A stretch of 64,000 nucleotides of DNA from Chitinophaga japonensis (lineage in GTDB: Bacteria > Bacteroidota > Bacteroidia > Chitinophagales > Chitinophagaceae). The stretch lies in contig NZ_VLLG01000002.1 in the NCBI RefSeq assembly GCF_007830125.1, forward strand, positions 1,496,550 to 1,560,549, written 5' to 3'. A model generated the notes under the pieces. That model was not told the DNA's origin. It saw only the letters and a program-made list of their open reading frames with translations, and did not search any database. The translations under genes were made by a program, and so were the position numbers. Shown piece by piece: positions 8,461 through 17,712 of the stretch. Numbering within the stretch: position 1 is the stretch's first letter; each line of letters starts with the position of its first letter.

Positions 8461-9599
8461 TACACCTGCGGCAGCGGCTTATTCCTGAATATATATTGCA
8501 GCCGGATGGAGAGGGCGTGGAACAGCAGCTTCGCATTGGCATTGCGTTCTATGTGGTAGCAGGCATTGTCCAGCAGCTCCGTGATCTGTTCCATTTGCTG
8601 CAGGTTGGCCAGCTTGTTGAGCTTGGCAGCAAAGTCCATTTCCTCTTCTGAGAACGCCAGCAACTGCCGGTCCAGGAACTGCACGCGCAGGCTGTGCTCC
8701 AGCAGGTTTATGAAGTAGCGCAGGAACTGTTTCTGGTTCTCGCGGCCGGTTTTGGCGCTGGCGATCTGTTCTATCCAGGCCTGCAGCGCGGGGCGGTTGC
8801 CGGTAAAAATATAGTTGAGCCAGTTGCGCAGCAGCTCGTGGTAATCGTCCTCAGCGTGCTGCAGCAGGTACATGGCTTCCCGGTAATTGCCCATGGCAAT
8901 GGTAGCGGCCTGCCGCGCCCTGGCCGGGGCGGCTTTGGCGCGGTTTACCAGCGCATCCACCAGCTCCTCTTTGGGCAGCGGGTTTACCTTTACCAGGTGG
9001 GTACGGGAAAGGATGGTGGCCAGTATCTGCTCCTGGTTTTCCGCCACCAGTATAAAAAAGGTGTTGGCCGGCGGCTCTTCGATAAGCTTGAGCAGGCGGT
9101 TGCCTTCATTGCCCAGGTACTCCGGCATCCACATGAGGAGTATTTTGTAAGGGCTTTCGAAGCTTTTCAGGCTCAGCTTGCGGATAATGTCGTGGCATTC
9201 ATTGGCGGTGATATTACCCTGCTTGTTCTCCGCGCCTATGAACTGCAGCCAGTCATAGGCATTGCCATAGGGGTGGGTGGAGATGAACTCGCGCCATTCC
9301 GCCGCATAGTCGGTGCTCAGGGGCTTGTCTCCCGGTTTGCGCGGAATAACGGGGTAGGAGAAATGAATGTCCGGGTGAATATACTGCGATGCCTTGGTGC
9401 AGGCGCTGCATTGTCCGCAGGCATCTTTTTCCTGCTTGTTCTCGCATACCAGGTATTGCGCAAAAGCCAGTCCCAGGGGCAGTCCGCCGGCTCCTTCCGG
9501 CGCCAGCAGCAGCATGGCGTGGCTCAGCCGGTTCTGTTGCTCAGCCTGTACCAGTTGCAGGCGGATGTTCTCTTGTCCGATGATATCTGAAAAAAGCAT
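8460..9599 (-). CDS. holB: DNA polymerase III subunit delta'
   Basis: This is the clamp-loader subunit delta' (379 residues). It starts with MLFSDIIGQENIRLQLVQAEQQNRLSHAML (first 29 residues), the AAA+ clamp-loader N-terminus. The P-loop position reads EGAGGLPLGLAFA and lacks the GKT of true ATPases, as is usual for delta'. A zinc-binding set CENKQEKDACGQCSAC follows, then LKLIEEPPANTFFILVAENQEQILATILSRT, the hallmark of this subunit. It acts at the replisome. ricT lies downstream on the same strand with a large hairpin between them. Confidence 0.92.
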   Translation of the reverse strand: MLFSDIIGQENIRLQLVQAEQQNRLSHAMLLLAPEGAGGLPLGLAFAQYLVCENKQEKDACGQCSACTKASQYIHPDIHFSYPVIPRKPGDKPLSTDYAAEWREFISTHPYGNAYDWLQFIGAENKQGNITANECHDIIRKLSLKSFESPYKILLMWMPEYLGNEGNRLLKLIEEPPANTFFILVAENQEQILATILSRTHLVKVNPLPKEELVDALVNRAKAAPARARQAATIAMGNYREAMYLLQHAEDDYHELLRNWLNYIFTGNRPALQAWIEQIASAKTGRENQKQFLRYFINLLEHSLRVQFLDRQLLAFSEEEMDFAAKLNKLANLQQMEQITELLDNACYHIERNANAKLLFHALSIRLQYIFRNKPLPQV

Positions 9600-9626
9600 T
9601 GGGGCAAATTAGCACATTATTCACTC

Positions 9627-10166
9627 TTATTTGAGCGAAATAAAGCAGACATTGCTGAACGTGCCCTGGCCTTTGTAGCTGCGGTTGTCCGCTTCAAAGT
9701 AGTAATGGCCGGTCATGGTCTGGGCTGCGGCGTTCCACTCCGTAAGGGTAATGCTGGAAGTATCCGTGTCCAGGTACTGGAAACTGTCGCCTGCCCGGAT
9801 GCCCGCCACTACCAGCCCGGAAGCGGCGCTGTCGGTATACCGGCGGTAGCGGTACGTTTTAACCGGGAAGTTATCGTTCCATAGCGTGGCATCATCATAA
9901 TACGGTCCGTCCTTAAGGTTGAAGATGATCTTGAAAGAGTCTACCACCGCTTCCAGTGTAATGTACTTGTAGCCGCCGGTATCGGTAGGCGTACGGAAGT
10001 AGGTGTTGTTGCTGAGGGCCAGCGTGCTGCTGGTGCTGTCCTGCAGGGATAGATCAAAGGTGTAGCCGGAGCAACTGAAAGATGGGGCGTTATAGTCGCT
10101 CTCACAAGCGCAGCAAACTCCCCAAAGTACAGCTACTGTTAAAAAAGGCAGTAGTATTTTACGCAT
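9627..10166 (-). CDS. Hypothetical lipoprotein
   Basis: From the ATG at 10166 (179 residues) the N-terminus is MRKILLPFLTVAVLWGVCCACESD, a lipoprotein signal with several candidate cysteines followed by acidic residues, as in Bacteroidota surface lipoproteins. The frame continues upstream but those 32 residues have no signal-peptide logic. The remainder contains strand-like segments with many Thr/Ser/Tyr (DTGGYKYITLEAVVDSFKI, MTGHYYFEADNRSYKGQGTF) resembling a small beta-sandwich of unknown family. It lies between the glutathione peroxidase gene and holB, all on the minus strand. Confidence 0.6.
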   Translation of the reverse strand: MRKILLPFLTVAVLWGVCCACESDYNAPSFSCSGYTFDLSLQDSTSSTLALSNNTYFRTPTDTGGYKYITLEAVVDSFKIIFNLKDGPYYDDATLWNDNFPVKTYRYRRYTDSAASGLVVAGIRAGDSFQYLDTDTSSITLTEWNAAAQTMTGHYYFEADNRSYKGQGTFSNVCFISLK

Positions 10167-10242
10167 ATTACGTGTGTTGATAAATACGGTACCGGTAAGC
10201 TGGCAATAGTTATGAGAGGGACTGCGGTGATAAAGCCGGGTA

Positions 10243-10776
10243 TCAGTTATAACGCTTTTCAATAGCGGCGATCACTTCTGCAGCCATTGGCTGTGTTTTA
10301 GGGGCAAATACGGCTACCAGGTTCCCTTTTTCATCCAGGAGGTACTTCTGAAAATTCCAGGTTACTGCCTCCGGCTGCATGTGCTTGGCCTTGCTCTCAG
10401 CCAGCAGCCATTTGTACAGCGGGTGCATATCGGCTCCCTTTACAGATATTTTGGCCGCCATAGGGAAAGTAACGGCGTATTGCCTGGTGCAGAATTCCTG
10501 GATCTCCTTGTTGGAGCCCGGCTCCTGCTGGTTAAAGTTATTGGCGGGAAAGCCTACGATCACCAGCTTGCCCTGGTACTTTTTATAGAGCTTTTCCAGG
10601 TCGGCGTACTGCGGGGTATTACCGCATTGGGAGGCGGTGTTCACGATCAGTATTTTCTTTCCTTTGAAATCGGCAAAGTTGATCTTACCACCGTCAATAG
10701 CTTCCACGTTATAGTCATAGATAGACCCGGGCGCTGTTACCGCCAGCAGGATGGAAAAGAGTAGTGTCTTAAGCAT
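10243..10776 (-). CDS. Exported glutathione peroxidase family protein
   Basis: A 177-residue thioredoxin-fold peroxidase. The peroxidatic cysteine is in NTASQCGNTPQYADLEKLY, the glutamine and asparagine lie in VIVGFPANNFNQQEPG, and the tryptophan motif is WNFQKYLLDEKGNLVAVF. The cysteine replaces selenocysteine, and reduction is more likely by thioredoxin than by glutathione in this phylum (inference). A hydrophobic N-terminus MLKTLLFSILLAVTAPGS suggests export to the periplasm. It removes hydroperoxides. The gene is probably transcribed with the lipoprotein gene that follows. Confidence 0.88.
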   Translation of the reverse strand: MLKTLLFSILLAVTAPGSIYDYNVEAIDGGKINFADFKGKKILIVNTASQCGNTPQYADLEKLYKKYQGKLVIVGFPANNFNQQEPGSNKEIQEFCTRQYAVTFPMAAKISVKGADMHPLYKWLLAESKAKHMQPEAVTWNFQKYLLDEKGNLVAVFAPKTQPMAAEVIAAIEKRYN

Positions 10777-10924
10777 AACCGGTTTTTTTAGAAAACAAGC
10801 AAATAAAGTATGTGCCCCGAACGTAAAGTTAACTAACCTGTATCAATTAATAATTAAGAATTAATAATTAATAATATGCTGCACAGGTGTTTCACTGTGG
10901 CAGCACTGTTATGATTATTAAGCA

Positions 10925-11611
10925 TCAGTTATTGGCAAAAGCCAGCGCGCAGATGCTTACGCTGGCCTGTGCGTCTATTATGGCCTGGCTGCAGGCTTCA
11001 GAGGTAGCGCCGGTGGTGATCACATCATCCACCAGCAGTACATGCCGGCCCCGGAGGGCCGCCGGCTCCCTGACGGTAAATGCCCCTTCCACATTTTCCC
11101 AGCGGGATACGCGGCCCTTCCGGGTCTGTGAATCGGCATAGGCCGTGCGCCGCATGGCATGGGGCAGCAGGGGCCTGCCCACTATTTCCGCTATGCCGCC
11201 GGCCAGCACGGCTGCCTGGTTGTACCCGCGGTGCCGTTCCTTTGCACGGTGCAGCGGTACCGGCACAATGCAGTCAATTTCGTATAACCATTCACTTTGC
11301 AGCAACTGGTGCCCGGTTTGCCGGCCCAGGTGCAGGGCGATATCCCTGCGGCGGTGGTATTTGAACTGGTGGATGAGCCGCTGCAGCACGGAGGCCCTTG
11401 TAAAGTAGTAGGCGGCCATGGCATGGTGGATGCTTACCCTGCCCCAGAAGATCTTTTCCACAGGGTTGCGGTCCCATCGCTGAAAGCCGGTAGCGGGCAA
11501 CCTGCGGAGGCAGCGCAGGCAGAGGATGTTTTCGGTGCGGACCAGGTCCCGGCCGCAGCCGTCGCAGGTATGCGGGTAAAAGAGATGAACCAGCGAGGAA
11601 AGCAGGTGCAT
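10925..11611 (-). CDS. comF: ComF family protein (phosphoribosyltransferase-like)
   Basis: The 228-residue protein has the two ComF parts: an N-terminal four-cysteine zinc site (C16, C19, C31, C34 in YPHTCDGCGRDL and CLRCL) and a type I phosphoribosyltransferase domain with LHRAKERHRGYNQ and the PRPP loop VLLVDDVITTGATSEAC. ComF is needed for DNA uptake in naturally competent bacteria and is thought to act on the cytosolic side with PriA. radA lies just upstream on the same strand, but a 110-base gap separates them. Confidence 0.88.
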   Translation of the reverse strand: MHLLSSLVHLFYPHTCDGCGRDLVRTENILCLRCLRRLPATGFQRWDRNPVEKIFWGRVSIHHAMAAYYFTRASVLQRLIHQFKYHRRRDIALHLGRQTGHQLLQSEWLYEIDCIVPVPLHRAKERHRGYNQAAVLAGGIAEIVGRPLLPHAMRRTAYADSQTRKGRVSRWENVEGAFTVREPAALRGRHVLLVDDVITTGATSEACSQAIIDAQASVSICALAFANN

Positions 11612-11722
11612 AAACAGTAGCGTAGCGATAAGCGGTTAGTAATGAATGATCAAAGCGAATGTACCAAAATGAAAATGAGAAGCTGTTAATCATTCATTAA
11701 CGGCGTAAAACCAGCCGCTTTT

Positions 11723-13099
11723 TCAGAACAGTTGCCGGTATACTTCCTCTACCCGGCCTACGGGCACTACCTCGATGTCGAACTTGCCGGTATGCCCGCC
11801 TTTTTTATTGTAGCGTGATATAAAGATCTTTTCAAAGCCCAGCTTCTCCGCTTCCGCAATCCGTTGCTCAATACGGTTCACCGCGCGTATCTCGCCGCTA
11901 AGCCCCACCTCGCCGGCAAAGCAGATGTTGCCGGCAATGGCCACATCTTCATAGGAGGAGAGCAGCGCACAGAGCACGGCCAGGTCTATGGCCGGGTCTT
12001 CCACGCGGATGCCGCCGGCAATGTTGAGAAAAACATCCTTTACGCCGAAGTGGAAGCCGCCGCGTTTTTCCAGCACGGCCAGCAGCAGTTGGAGCCGCCG
12101 CAGGTCAAAGCCGGTAGCGGTGCGCTGCGGCGTACCGTATACAGATTGGGTAACGAGCGCCTGCACTTCTACCAGCATGGGCCGCATGCCTTCCATGGTA
12201 GCGGCAATGGCGATGCCGCTTAGCTGGTCCTCCCGTTGTGAGATCAGTATTTCAGAAGGGTTGGTCACCTGGCGCAGGCCCTGCCCGGTCATTTCATAAA
12301 TGCCAAGTTCTGCGGTGGAGCCGAAGCGGTTCTTGATGGTGCGCAGGATGCGGTAGGCATAGTGCTGGTCGCCTTCAAACTGGAGCACGGTATCTACCAT
12401 ATGCTCCAGTATTTTGGGGCCGGCAATGGCGCCGTCTTTTGTAATATGGCCGATCAGGAATACCGGCGTATGGGTTTCCTTGGCAAAGCGCTGCATCTCT
12501 GCCGTGGTTTCCCGTATCTGCGAAACGCTGCCGGGCGCCGCTTCTATAAAAGGCGATTGCAGCGTTTGTATAGAGTCTACGATCACCAGTTGCGGGCGCA
12601 GTTTTTTTATTTCCTGGAAGATGGTTTGCGTGGACGTTTCCGTGAGCAGGAAGAACTGGTCATTCTGAATTTTCAGCCGGTCTGCCCGCATTTTTATCTG
12701 TTGCGCGCTTTCTTCCCCGCTGATATAGAGCGTGGTGATGTGTGTTAACAGCAGGGCGTTCTGCAGGAACAGGGTGGACTTGCCGATGCCCGGCTCACCG
12801 CCTACCAGCACCAGCGAGCCTGGAACAATACCGCCGCCCAGCACACGGTTCAGCTCTGCGTCCGGTGTAAGCAGGCGCTCTTCTTCCGCGCCGTTTACAG
12901 CGGCCAGGTTAATGATGTTATTGTTGCCTGCGGCAGACAGCTCGGGTTGTTTCCAACTGGTGTTCCGCAAGGGCACGTCTTTTTGTATCTTCTCCTCAAC
13001 GAAGGTGTTCCATTGTCCGCAACTCGGGCATCTGCCACTCCATTTCGCTGATTCATACCCGCATTGCTGGCAAAAGAAGGCGGTCTTTATCTTACTCAC
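11723..13099 (-). CDS. radA: DNA repair protein RadA
   Basis: RadA is a RecA-like ATPase/helicase that helps branch migration in recombination. The 458-residue protein shows all parts: zinc finger C10, C13, C24, C27 (FFCQQCGYES, GRCPSCGQW), Walker A GGEPGIGKST, Walker B LVIVDSIQT, the RadA-specific KNRFGSTAELGIYEM and a C-terminal Lon-protease-like domain (GGFHFGVKDVFLNIAGGIRVEDPAIDLAV, an internal stretch of that domain, given in parts) without the catalytic serine-lysine pair. The 530 bases upstream have terminators and no recognised gene. Confidence 0.95.
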   Translation of the reverse strand: MSKIKTAFFCQQCGYESAKWSGRCPSCGQWNTFVEEKIQKDVPLRNTSWKQPELSAAGNNNIINLAAVNGAEEERLLTPDAELNRVLGGGIVPGSLVLVGGEPGIGKSTLFLQNALLLTHITTLYISGEESAQQIKMRADRLKIQNDQFFLLTETSTQTIFQEIKKLRPQLVIVDSIQTLQSPFIEAAPGSVSQIRETTAEMQRFAKETHTPVFLIGHITKDGAIAGPKILEHMVDTVLQFEGDQHYAYRILRTIKNRFGSTAELGIYEMTGQGLRQVTNPSEILISQREDQLSGIAIAATMEGMRPMLVEVQALVTQSVYGTPQRTATGFDLRRLQLLLAVLEKRGGFHFGVKDVFLNIAGGIRVEDPAIDLAVLCALLSSYEDVAIAGNICFAGEVGLSGEIRAVNRIEQRIAEAEKLGFEKIFISRYNKKGGHTGKFDIEVVPVGRVEEVYRQLF

Positions 13100-13147
13100 G
13101 CATTAAAAATTTGGAAGCCGGGAAAAAGGTGTGGGAAATATGCAATA

Positions 13148-13183
13148 GAAAAAGAGCCAACAGAAGATTCCGTTGACTCTTTC
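13148..13183 (-). terminator. Minus-strand terminator upstream of radA
   Basis: Read on the minus strand, GAGTCAACGGAA pairs with TTCTGTTGGCTC through two G-U pairs and runs into TTTTTCT. It must end a minus-strand transcript that starts between about 13190 and 13600, where no gene is recognised. Confidence 0.75.
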
Positions 13184-13630
13184 TACTTACTAACCCATTA
13201 AATTCAGGTCTAAATTACTAAATGGGTTGAGAATAAAAAAGTTTATTTAATTGATGTGAATAACTTTTGAGCATTTTTCATAATGTGACAAATCGGCTCC
13301 CATCGCCTGTTTCAGGGCATTCCGAAATTTAATATTACTTTCGCTGGCCGGCCATAAAATATTGATAAATAGGAGCGATACCGGGTTATTTTACATATAA
13401 TAAATTCGTAATAGTAAAGCTTTTTATCACTGACAAATAGTCCATTCCGGGTAGATTAATTTGCTGATTAGTGCCATAATGGCTGGAATAAAATTTCAGA
13501 CTGACAAAAAATAAGGCGGGGAACCCGCCTTTTCTTAACAAAAACCTAAAACGGGGTCAGCAAGCAGGATTGGATGAAAATTTGATGAGTTACCTTTAGT
13601 AATTTTACAAAAGAAATTAACCTGTTAAGC
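13184..13630. other. Gap without recognised gene, several hairpins
   Basis: This AT-rich gap holds AACCCATT...AATGGGTT (13193-13228, perfect 8-bp inverted repeat) and a GC-rich hairpin at 13513-13537. On the minus strand an open stretch without a good start runs into a possible 18-residue ORF (13247-13303, MGADLSHYEKCSKVIHIN) that stops 64 bases before the terminator at 13183. Whether it encodes a peptide or an untranslated RNA cannot be told by reading. The last 90 bases should hold the promoter of the protease gene at 13631. Confidence 0.4.
13513..13537. terminator. GC-rich hairpin with T runs on both strands
   Basis: AAGGCGGG and CCCGCCTT form a perfect 8-bp stem over a GAA loop. TTTTCTT follows on the plus strand and TTATTTTTTG on the minus strand, so it could stop transcripts from either side and insulates the protease gene from the radA side. 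Confidence 0.8.
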
Positions 13631-14356
13631 ATGACACCAAGTACAATGTTATTTATAATGCCAGGAATGGATCCCGGCATAATGTTCACATCGCTGATAT
13701 TTATCGGCATCAGCATGCTGGTAAGCTGGCGGCTGAAAAGCAAGTTCAAACAGTACAGCGAAGTACCTGTTTCATCCGGCCTTACCGGTAAGCAGATAGC
13801 AGAGAAGATGCTGCGCGACAACGGTATTTACGATGTGCAGGTGGTTTCTGTGGACGGTTTTTTATCTGACCACTATAATCCTGCCAATAAAACGGTGAAC
13901 CTGAGCCCTGAAGTATACAGCAGCGCCAGTATAGCGGCGGCCGCGGTGGCGGCCCACGAATGCGGCCACGCCGTGCAGCACGCCAACGCCTACCGCTGGC
14001 TGACCCTGCGCTCCAAGCTGGTGCCGGCCGTGCAGGTGAGCTCCAGCCTGGTACAGTGGGTGTTGCTGGGCGGTATCCTGCTCATTAATGTATTCCCGGC
14101 CCTGTTGCTGGGCGGTATTATACTGTTTGCCGTTACCACCCTCTTTTCCGTGATCACGCTGCCGGTGGAGTTTGACGCTTCCCGCCGGGCGCTGGCCTGG
14201 CTGAACCAGACCGCCATGATGCCGGCGCAGGAGCACAAGCAGGCCAAGGATGCCCTCTGGTGGGCCGCCATGACCTATGTAGTGGCTGCAGTGGCCTCTA
14301 TCGTTACCCTCTTCCAGTACCTGATGATCTACATGGGCGCACGCAGCAGGGATTAA
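13631..14356 (+). CDS. Membrane zinc metallopeptidase, YugP family
   Basis: The 241-residue protein matches the YugP/Zn_peptidase_2 family (PF04298). It has an N-terminal membrane segment (FTSLIFIGISMLVSW), the conserved SGLTGKQIAEKMLRDNGIYDVQV and NPANKTVNLSPEVYSSASIAA, the zinc motif AAHECGHAVQH (HExxH-like HECGH), then further membrane spans (VLLGGILLINVFPALLLGG) and the C-terminal DALWWAAMTYVVAAVASI. It is an inner-membrane protease of unknown substrate. An inner ATG at residue 10 or 13 is also possible. It stands alone between strong terminators. Confidence 0.85.
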   Translation: MTPSTMLFIMPGMDPGIMFTSLIFIGISMLVSWRLKSKFKQYSEVPVSSGLTGKQIAEKMLRDNGIYDVQVVSVDGFLSDHYNPANKTVNLSPEVYSSASIAAAAVAAHECGHAVQHANAYRWLTLRSKLVPAVQVSSSLVQWVLLGGILLINVFPALLLGGIILFAVTTLFSVITLPVEFDASRRALAWLNQTAMMPAQEHKQAKDALWWAAMTYVVAAVASIVTLFQYLMIYMGARSRD

Positions 14357-14398
14357 AACAGCACCCAACTTATCGAGCTTATTTTAATGTATAAAAAA

Positions 14399-14433
14399 GG
14401 CCTCATTTGCCACCTGGCAAATGGGTTTTTTTT
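14399..14433 (+). terminator. Rho-independent terminator of the protease gene
   Basis: CATTTGCC and GGCAAATG pair perfectly over an ACCT loop, extended by CC/GG, and eight T follow. Confidence 0.92.
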
Positions 14434-14446
14434 ATCTGATAAAATG

Positions 14447-14498
14447 TATTTTTGTTGTTTGGGTCTAATTTTCGTTTAACGAAAGCTTTTTTAGACTC
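14447..14498 (+). promoter_or_regulatory. susC promoter and 5' leader hairpin
   Basis: TATTTTTG (14447-14454) is a TAnnTTTG -7 box. Starting about where the RNA should begin, GTCTAA (14463-14468) pairs with TTAGAC (14491-14496), and inside it TTTCGTTTAACGAAA (14470-14484) forms a second stem. The remaining leader of about 125 bases is unstructured by eye. A 5' hairpin on a long susC leader could stabilise the message or be a control site. Confidence 0.5.
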
Positions 14499-14625
14499 AA
14501 GGGACAAAAATTGGAACTATATTGCTGTATTATTTTTAAATTGACGGTATCAACATTTAACCTTTAATCCGGGGCCCATGAAAGCCTTTATCCCCTAAAA
14601 AAACAATTGGACCAAAAGATAGCTT

Positions 14626-17600
14626 ATGCAACGATTCTACTCCCTATTCGTGGGCATGCTTGTGCTCATGTCTCAACTGGTGTATGCGCAGCAGCATAGC
14701 ACCATTACCGGTAAAGTAACGGATGCCAGGGATGGCAGCGCATTACCGGGCGTAACTGTGCAGGTAAAGGGTACTGCGCTGGGCACCGCCACGCAGCCCG
14801 ACGGCACCTTTCAGATCAACCTGCCCCAGGGCGCTACCACGCTGATATTTTCCTTTGTGGGCTTTGGCACGCAGGAGGTAAATGTAGGCACTCAGCGTAA
14901 TGTAAATGTATCACTCAGCACTTCAGACAAGGACCTGTCGGAAGTGGTGGTAGTAGGTTACGGTACGCAGGTAAAGCGCGACCTGACCGGCTCCGTAGCC
15001 AAAGTAGGCGCCAGGGAAATAGAGAACTTTCCCGCGCCCAGCTTTGAGTCCGCATTACAGGGCCGGGCCGCGGGCGTAGTGATTGAATCCGGCAGCGGCA
15101 AGGTAGGCCAGGGCATGAAGGTGCGGGTGCGTGGCACCTCCTCCATTTCCGCCGGCAGCCAGCCCCTGTACGTAATAGACGGTATGCCGGTTATATCGGA
15201 AAGCCAGAGCGATATCAATAACGACAACACCAACCCCCTTGCGGACCTCAACCCTAACGACATTGCTTCCGTAGAGGTATTGAAAGACGCCTCTGCCGCG
15301 GCCATTTATGGCGCCAGGGCATCCAACGGCGTTGTGTTGATCACCACCAAAAAAGGGCGGCCGGGTGAAAAGACCAGGATAGAGCTGAATGCCAGCACCA
15401 GCTTTAGCAGGCCTACTAAAAAGAGAGGTTTCCTGGATGCGAAAGAGTATACAGACCTGGTACTGGAAACCGCCAGGATGGATGGCATTACCGGCGCCCG
15501 CTACGGCGATTTTGCCACGGAGCAGGAAGGCATCGACTATTTCACCAACCTTTATACGCAGGCCATACTGGACCGGTTCTCCCTGGGCACCAATTGGCAG
15601 CAGCAGGAGGTGAATACCAACTGGGAAGACGAGGTATACCGGGATGTAGCGCATGCCCGCCAACTGGATCTTTCTGCCACCGGCGGAAATGAAAAGACCC
15701 GGTTCTATGTTTCCGGTTTTTATAATGACCAGGAGGCGGTGGTGATCGTGAACCGTTTCAGGAGATACGGCGGCCGTTTGAACCTGGAGCACAGCGCCAC
15801 TTCCCGTTTGTCCCTGGGCATAAACCTGGCCATGAACCGTTCCCAACTGGACCGTGTGACAAATGACAATATCTTTTCCACGCCGGGACAGTTAGTGGCG
15901 CAGTTGCCCATTTCACCGACACATGACCCGGCTACCGGTGAGCTGAACAGCACAACATTGTACAGCAATGGCCTGATTGATGCGGCTTACAGCTTCAACA
16001 AGCAGGTGACTTTCCGCACGATCGGCAATGCCTTCCTGAATTATAATTTCACGCCCTATCTCTCCTTCCGTTCGGAGCTGGGCACGGATATCTATAATAT
16101 TACCGAGCAGGGCTTCAATGGCAAGCAAACGCAGGATGGCGGCGGTGTTGGCAGGGCGGAGTACTTCTTCACGCAGAACGCAAGCCTGAACACCAACAAC
16201 TATTTTACCTTTACGCCTCACCTGGGCGCGCAGCATTCACTGACGGCTACGCTGGGCATGAGCTATCTCCAGAATGATTTCAGCGCTTCCACGGTACAGG
16301 GAGAAGGCTTCCCTTCAGATGCCATCAAGAACCTGGCCGCTGCCGGCACCATTACCAGCGGCAGCTCCTCCAACCAGCGGTATACGTTCCTGTCCTATTT
16401 CCTGCGGGCGAATTACGCCTTTAACAACAAGTACCTGGTATCTGCCAGTGTACGTACGGACGGCTCCTCCCGTTTTGGCCCCAATAAGCGCTATGGCTGG
16501 TTCCCGGCCGGATCACTGGGCTGGGTCATCTCCGAGGAGGATTTCCTGAAGAACAACAAGGCGCTGAGCTTCCTGAAACTGAGAGCCAGCTATGGCCTTA
16601 CCGGTAACGCGGAAATAGGCAACAACAGCTACCTGACCCTGCTGGAAGTTACCAACTACCCCGAGCAGCCCGGCTTCCGTCCTTTCCAGTTGGGCAATGA
16701 AGACCTGCACTGGGAAAGGACCGCGCAGATGGATGTAGGACTGGAGTTTGGCTTCCTTGACAACCGGATCAGCGGTGAAATAGATTACTATAACAAACAG
16801 ACCAGCGACCTGCTTCTGCAGGCCAACATACCTTATACCACTGGTTTTGCCAGCATCTACCGCAACACCGGCAAGCTGGAGAACAAAGGGGTGGAAATAA
16901 CGATCAATACCCGCAATATTGATACAAAGGACTTTACCTGGACCACTTCCCTGAACCTGGCATACAATAAGAACAAGGTGAAGGATATACAGGGCCAGAT
17001 CATAGAATCCGGGCAGCAGCGCGCCGTGGAAGGAGAGCCCATCGGCGTATTTTTCCTGCCCAAATTTGCAGGCGTGGACCCCGAGACCGGCGACGCCCTG
17101 TACCTGGATGCAGACGGGAAAACCACCACGGATTACAGCCAGGCAGAGCGGATGGTGGTGGGAAAGGCCAACCCGGACTGGACGGGAGGCTTCAATAATA
17201 CGGTTACGTATAAAGGTTTTGACCTGAGCGCATTCTTCACATTTGTGGAAGGCAATAATATTTATAACAGGGCCGGTGTGTACCAGGCTGCCGGCTTTGG
17301 CGGCGGCTTCGATAACCAGACCAAGGAAATATTAGGCCGGTGGCAGCAAGCGGGCGATGTCACCAATGTGCCCAGGCTGTCCTACTGGTACGGCAACGGC
17401 CACCGGGCCTCCTCCCGCTGGATCTACGACGGCTCCTACATCCGCCTGAGAACGGTGACACTGGGATACACCCTGCCGCAGAAAGCGGCCTCCCTGCTGC
17501 GCATCAGCGGAGCGCGCCTGTACGTGGCCGGGTATAACCTGTGGACCAGGACCGATTATATCAGCGATCCGGAGGTGAATACCGGGGTAACCGGCACCAG

Positions 17601-17697
17601 GACCAGCAGCGCGCCCGAGAACATCACCAGCGGTGTGGATTTTTATACTATACCCCAGGCCAGGACATTTACTGTTGGGTTAAACGTTAAATTCTAA
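14626..17697 (+). CDS. susC: SusC/RagA family TonB-linked outer-membrane transporter
   Basis: The 1023-residue protein has a signal peptide ending VYAQQ, an N-terminal carboxypeptidase-D-like domain (ITGKVTDARDGSALPGVTVQVKG), the SusC signature LSEVVVVGYGTQVKRDLTGSV, a plug domain with GRAAGVVIESGSGKVGQGMKVRVRG and PLYVIDGMP, and a long TonB-dependent barrel ending in FTVGLNVKF. Together with the SusD partner it imports a glycan, peptide or similar nutrient across the outer membrane. No hydrolase, sensor or anti-sigma gene lies beside it, so the substrate cannot be guessed. At about 1020 residues it is of normal size. Confidence 0.95.
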   Translation: MQRFYSLFVGMLVLMSQLVYAQQHSTITGKVTDARDGSALPGVTVQVKGTALGTATQPDGTFQINLPQGATTLIFSFVGFGTQEVNVGTQRNVNVSLSTSDKDLSEVVVVGYGTQVKRDLTGSVAKVGAREIENFPAPSFESALQGRAAGVVIESGSGKVGQGMKVRVRGTSSISAGSQPLYVIDGMPVISESQSDINNDNTNPLADLNPNDIASVEVLKDASAAAIYGARASNGVVLITTKKGRPGEKTRIELNASTSFSRPTKKRGFLDAKEYTDLVLETARMDGITGARYGDFATEQEGIDYFTNLYTQAILDRFSLGTNWQQQEVNTNWEDEVYRDVAHARQLDLSATGGNEKTRFYVSGFYNDQEAVVIVNRFRRYGGRLNLEHSATSRLSLGINLAMNRSQLDRVTNDNIFSTPGQLVAQLPISPTHDPATGELNSTTLYSNGLIDAAYSFNKQVTFRTIGNAFLNYNFTPYLSFRSELGTDIYNITEQGFNGKQTQDGGGVGRAEYFFTQNASLNTNNYFTFTPHLGAQHSLTATLGMSYLQNDFSASTVQGEGFPSDAIKNLAAAGTITSGSSSNQRYTFLSYFLRANYAFNNKYLVSASVRTDGSSRFGPNKRYGWFPAGSLGWVISEEDFLKNNKALSFLKLRASYGLTGNAEIGNNSYLTLLEVTNYPEQPGFRPFQLGNEDLHWERTAQMDVGLEFGFLDNRISGEIDYYNKQTSDLLLQANIPYTTGFASIYRNTGKLENKGVEITINTRNIDTKDFTWTTSLNLAYNKNKVKDIQGQIIESGQQRAVEGEPIGVFFLPKFAGVDPETGDALYLDADGKTTTDYSQAERMVVGKANPDWTGGFNNTVTYKGFDLSAFFTFVEGNNIYNRAGVYQAAGFGGGFDNQTKEILGRWQQAGDVTNVPRLSYWYGNGHRASSRWIYDGSYIRLRTVTLGYTLPQKAASLLRISGARLYVAGYNLWTRTDYISDPEVNTGVTGTRTSSAPENITSGVDFYTIPQARTFTVGLNVKF

Positions 17698-17712
17698 ATA
17701 AAATATTGACGG

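Noticed and set aside
10925..13099. comF-radA as part of a competence operon
   Set aside because: No other competence gene is nearby and a 110-base gap separates the two, so only adjacency can be stated.
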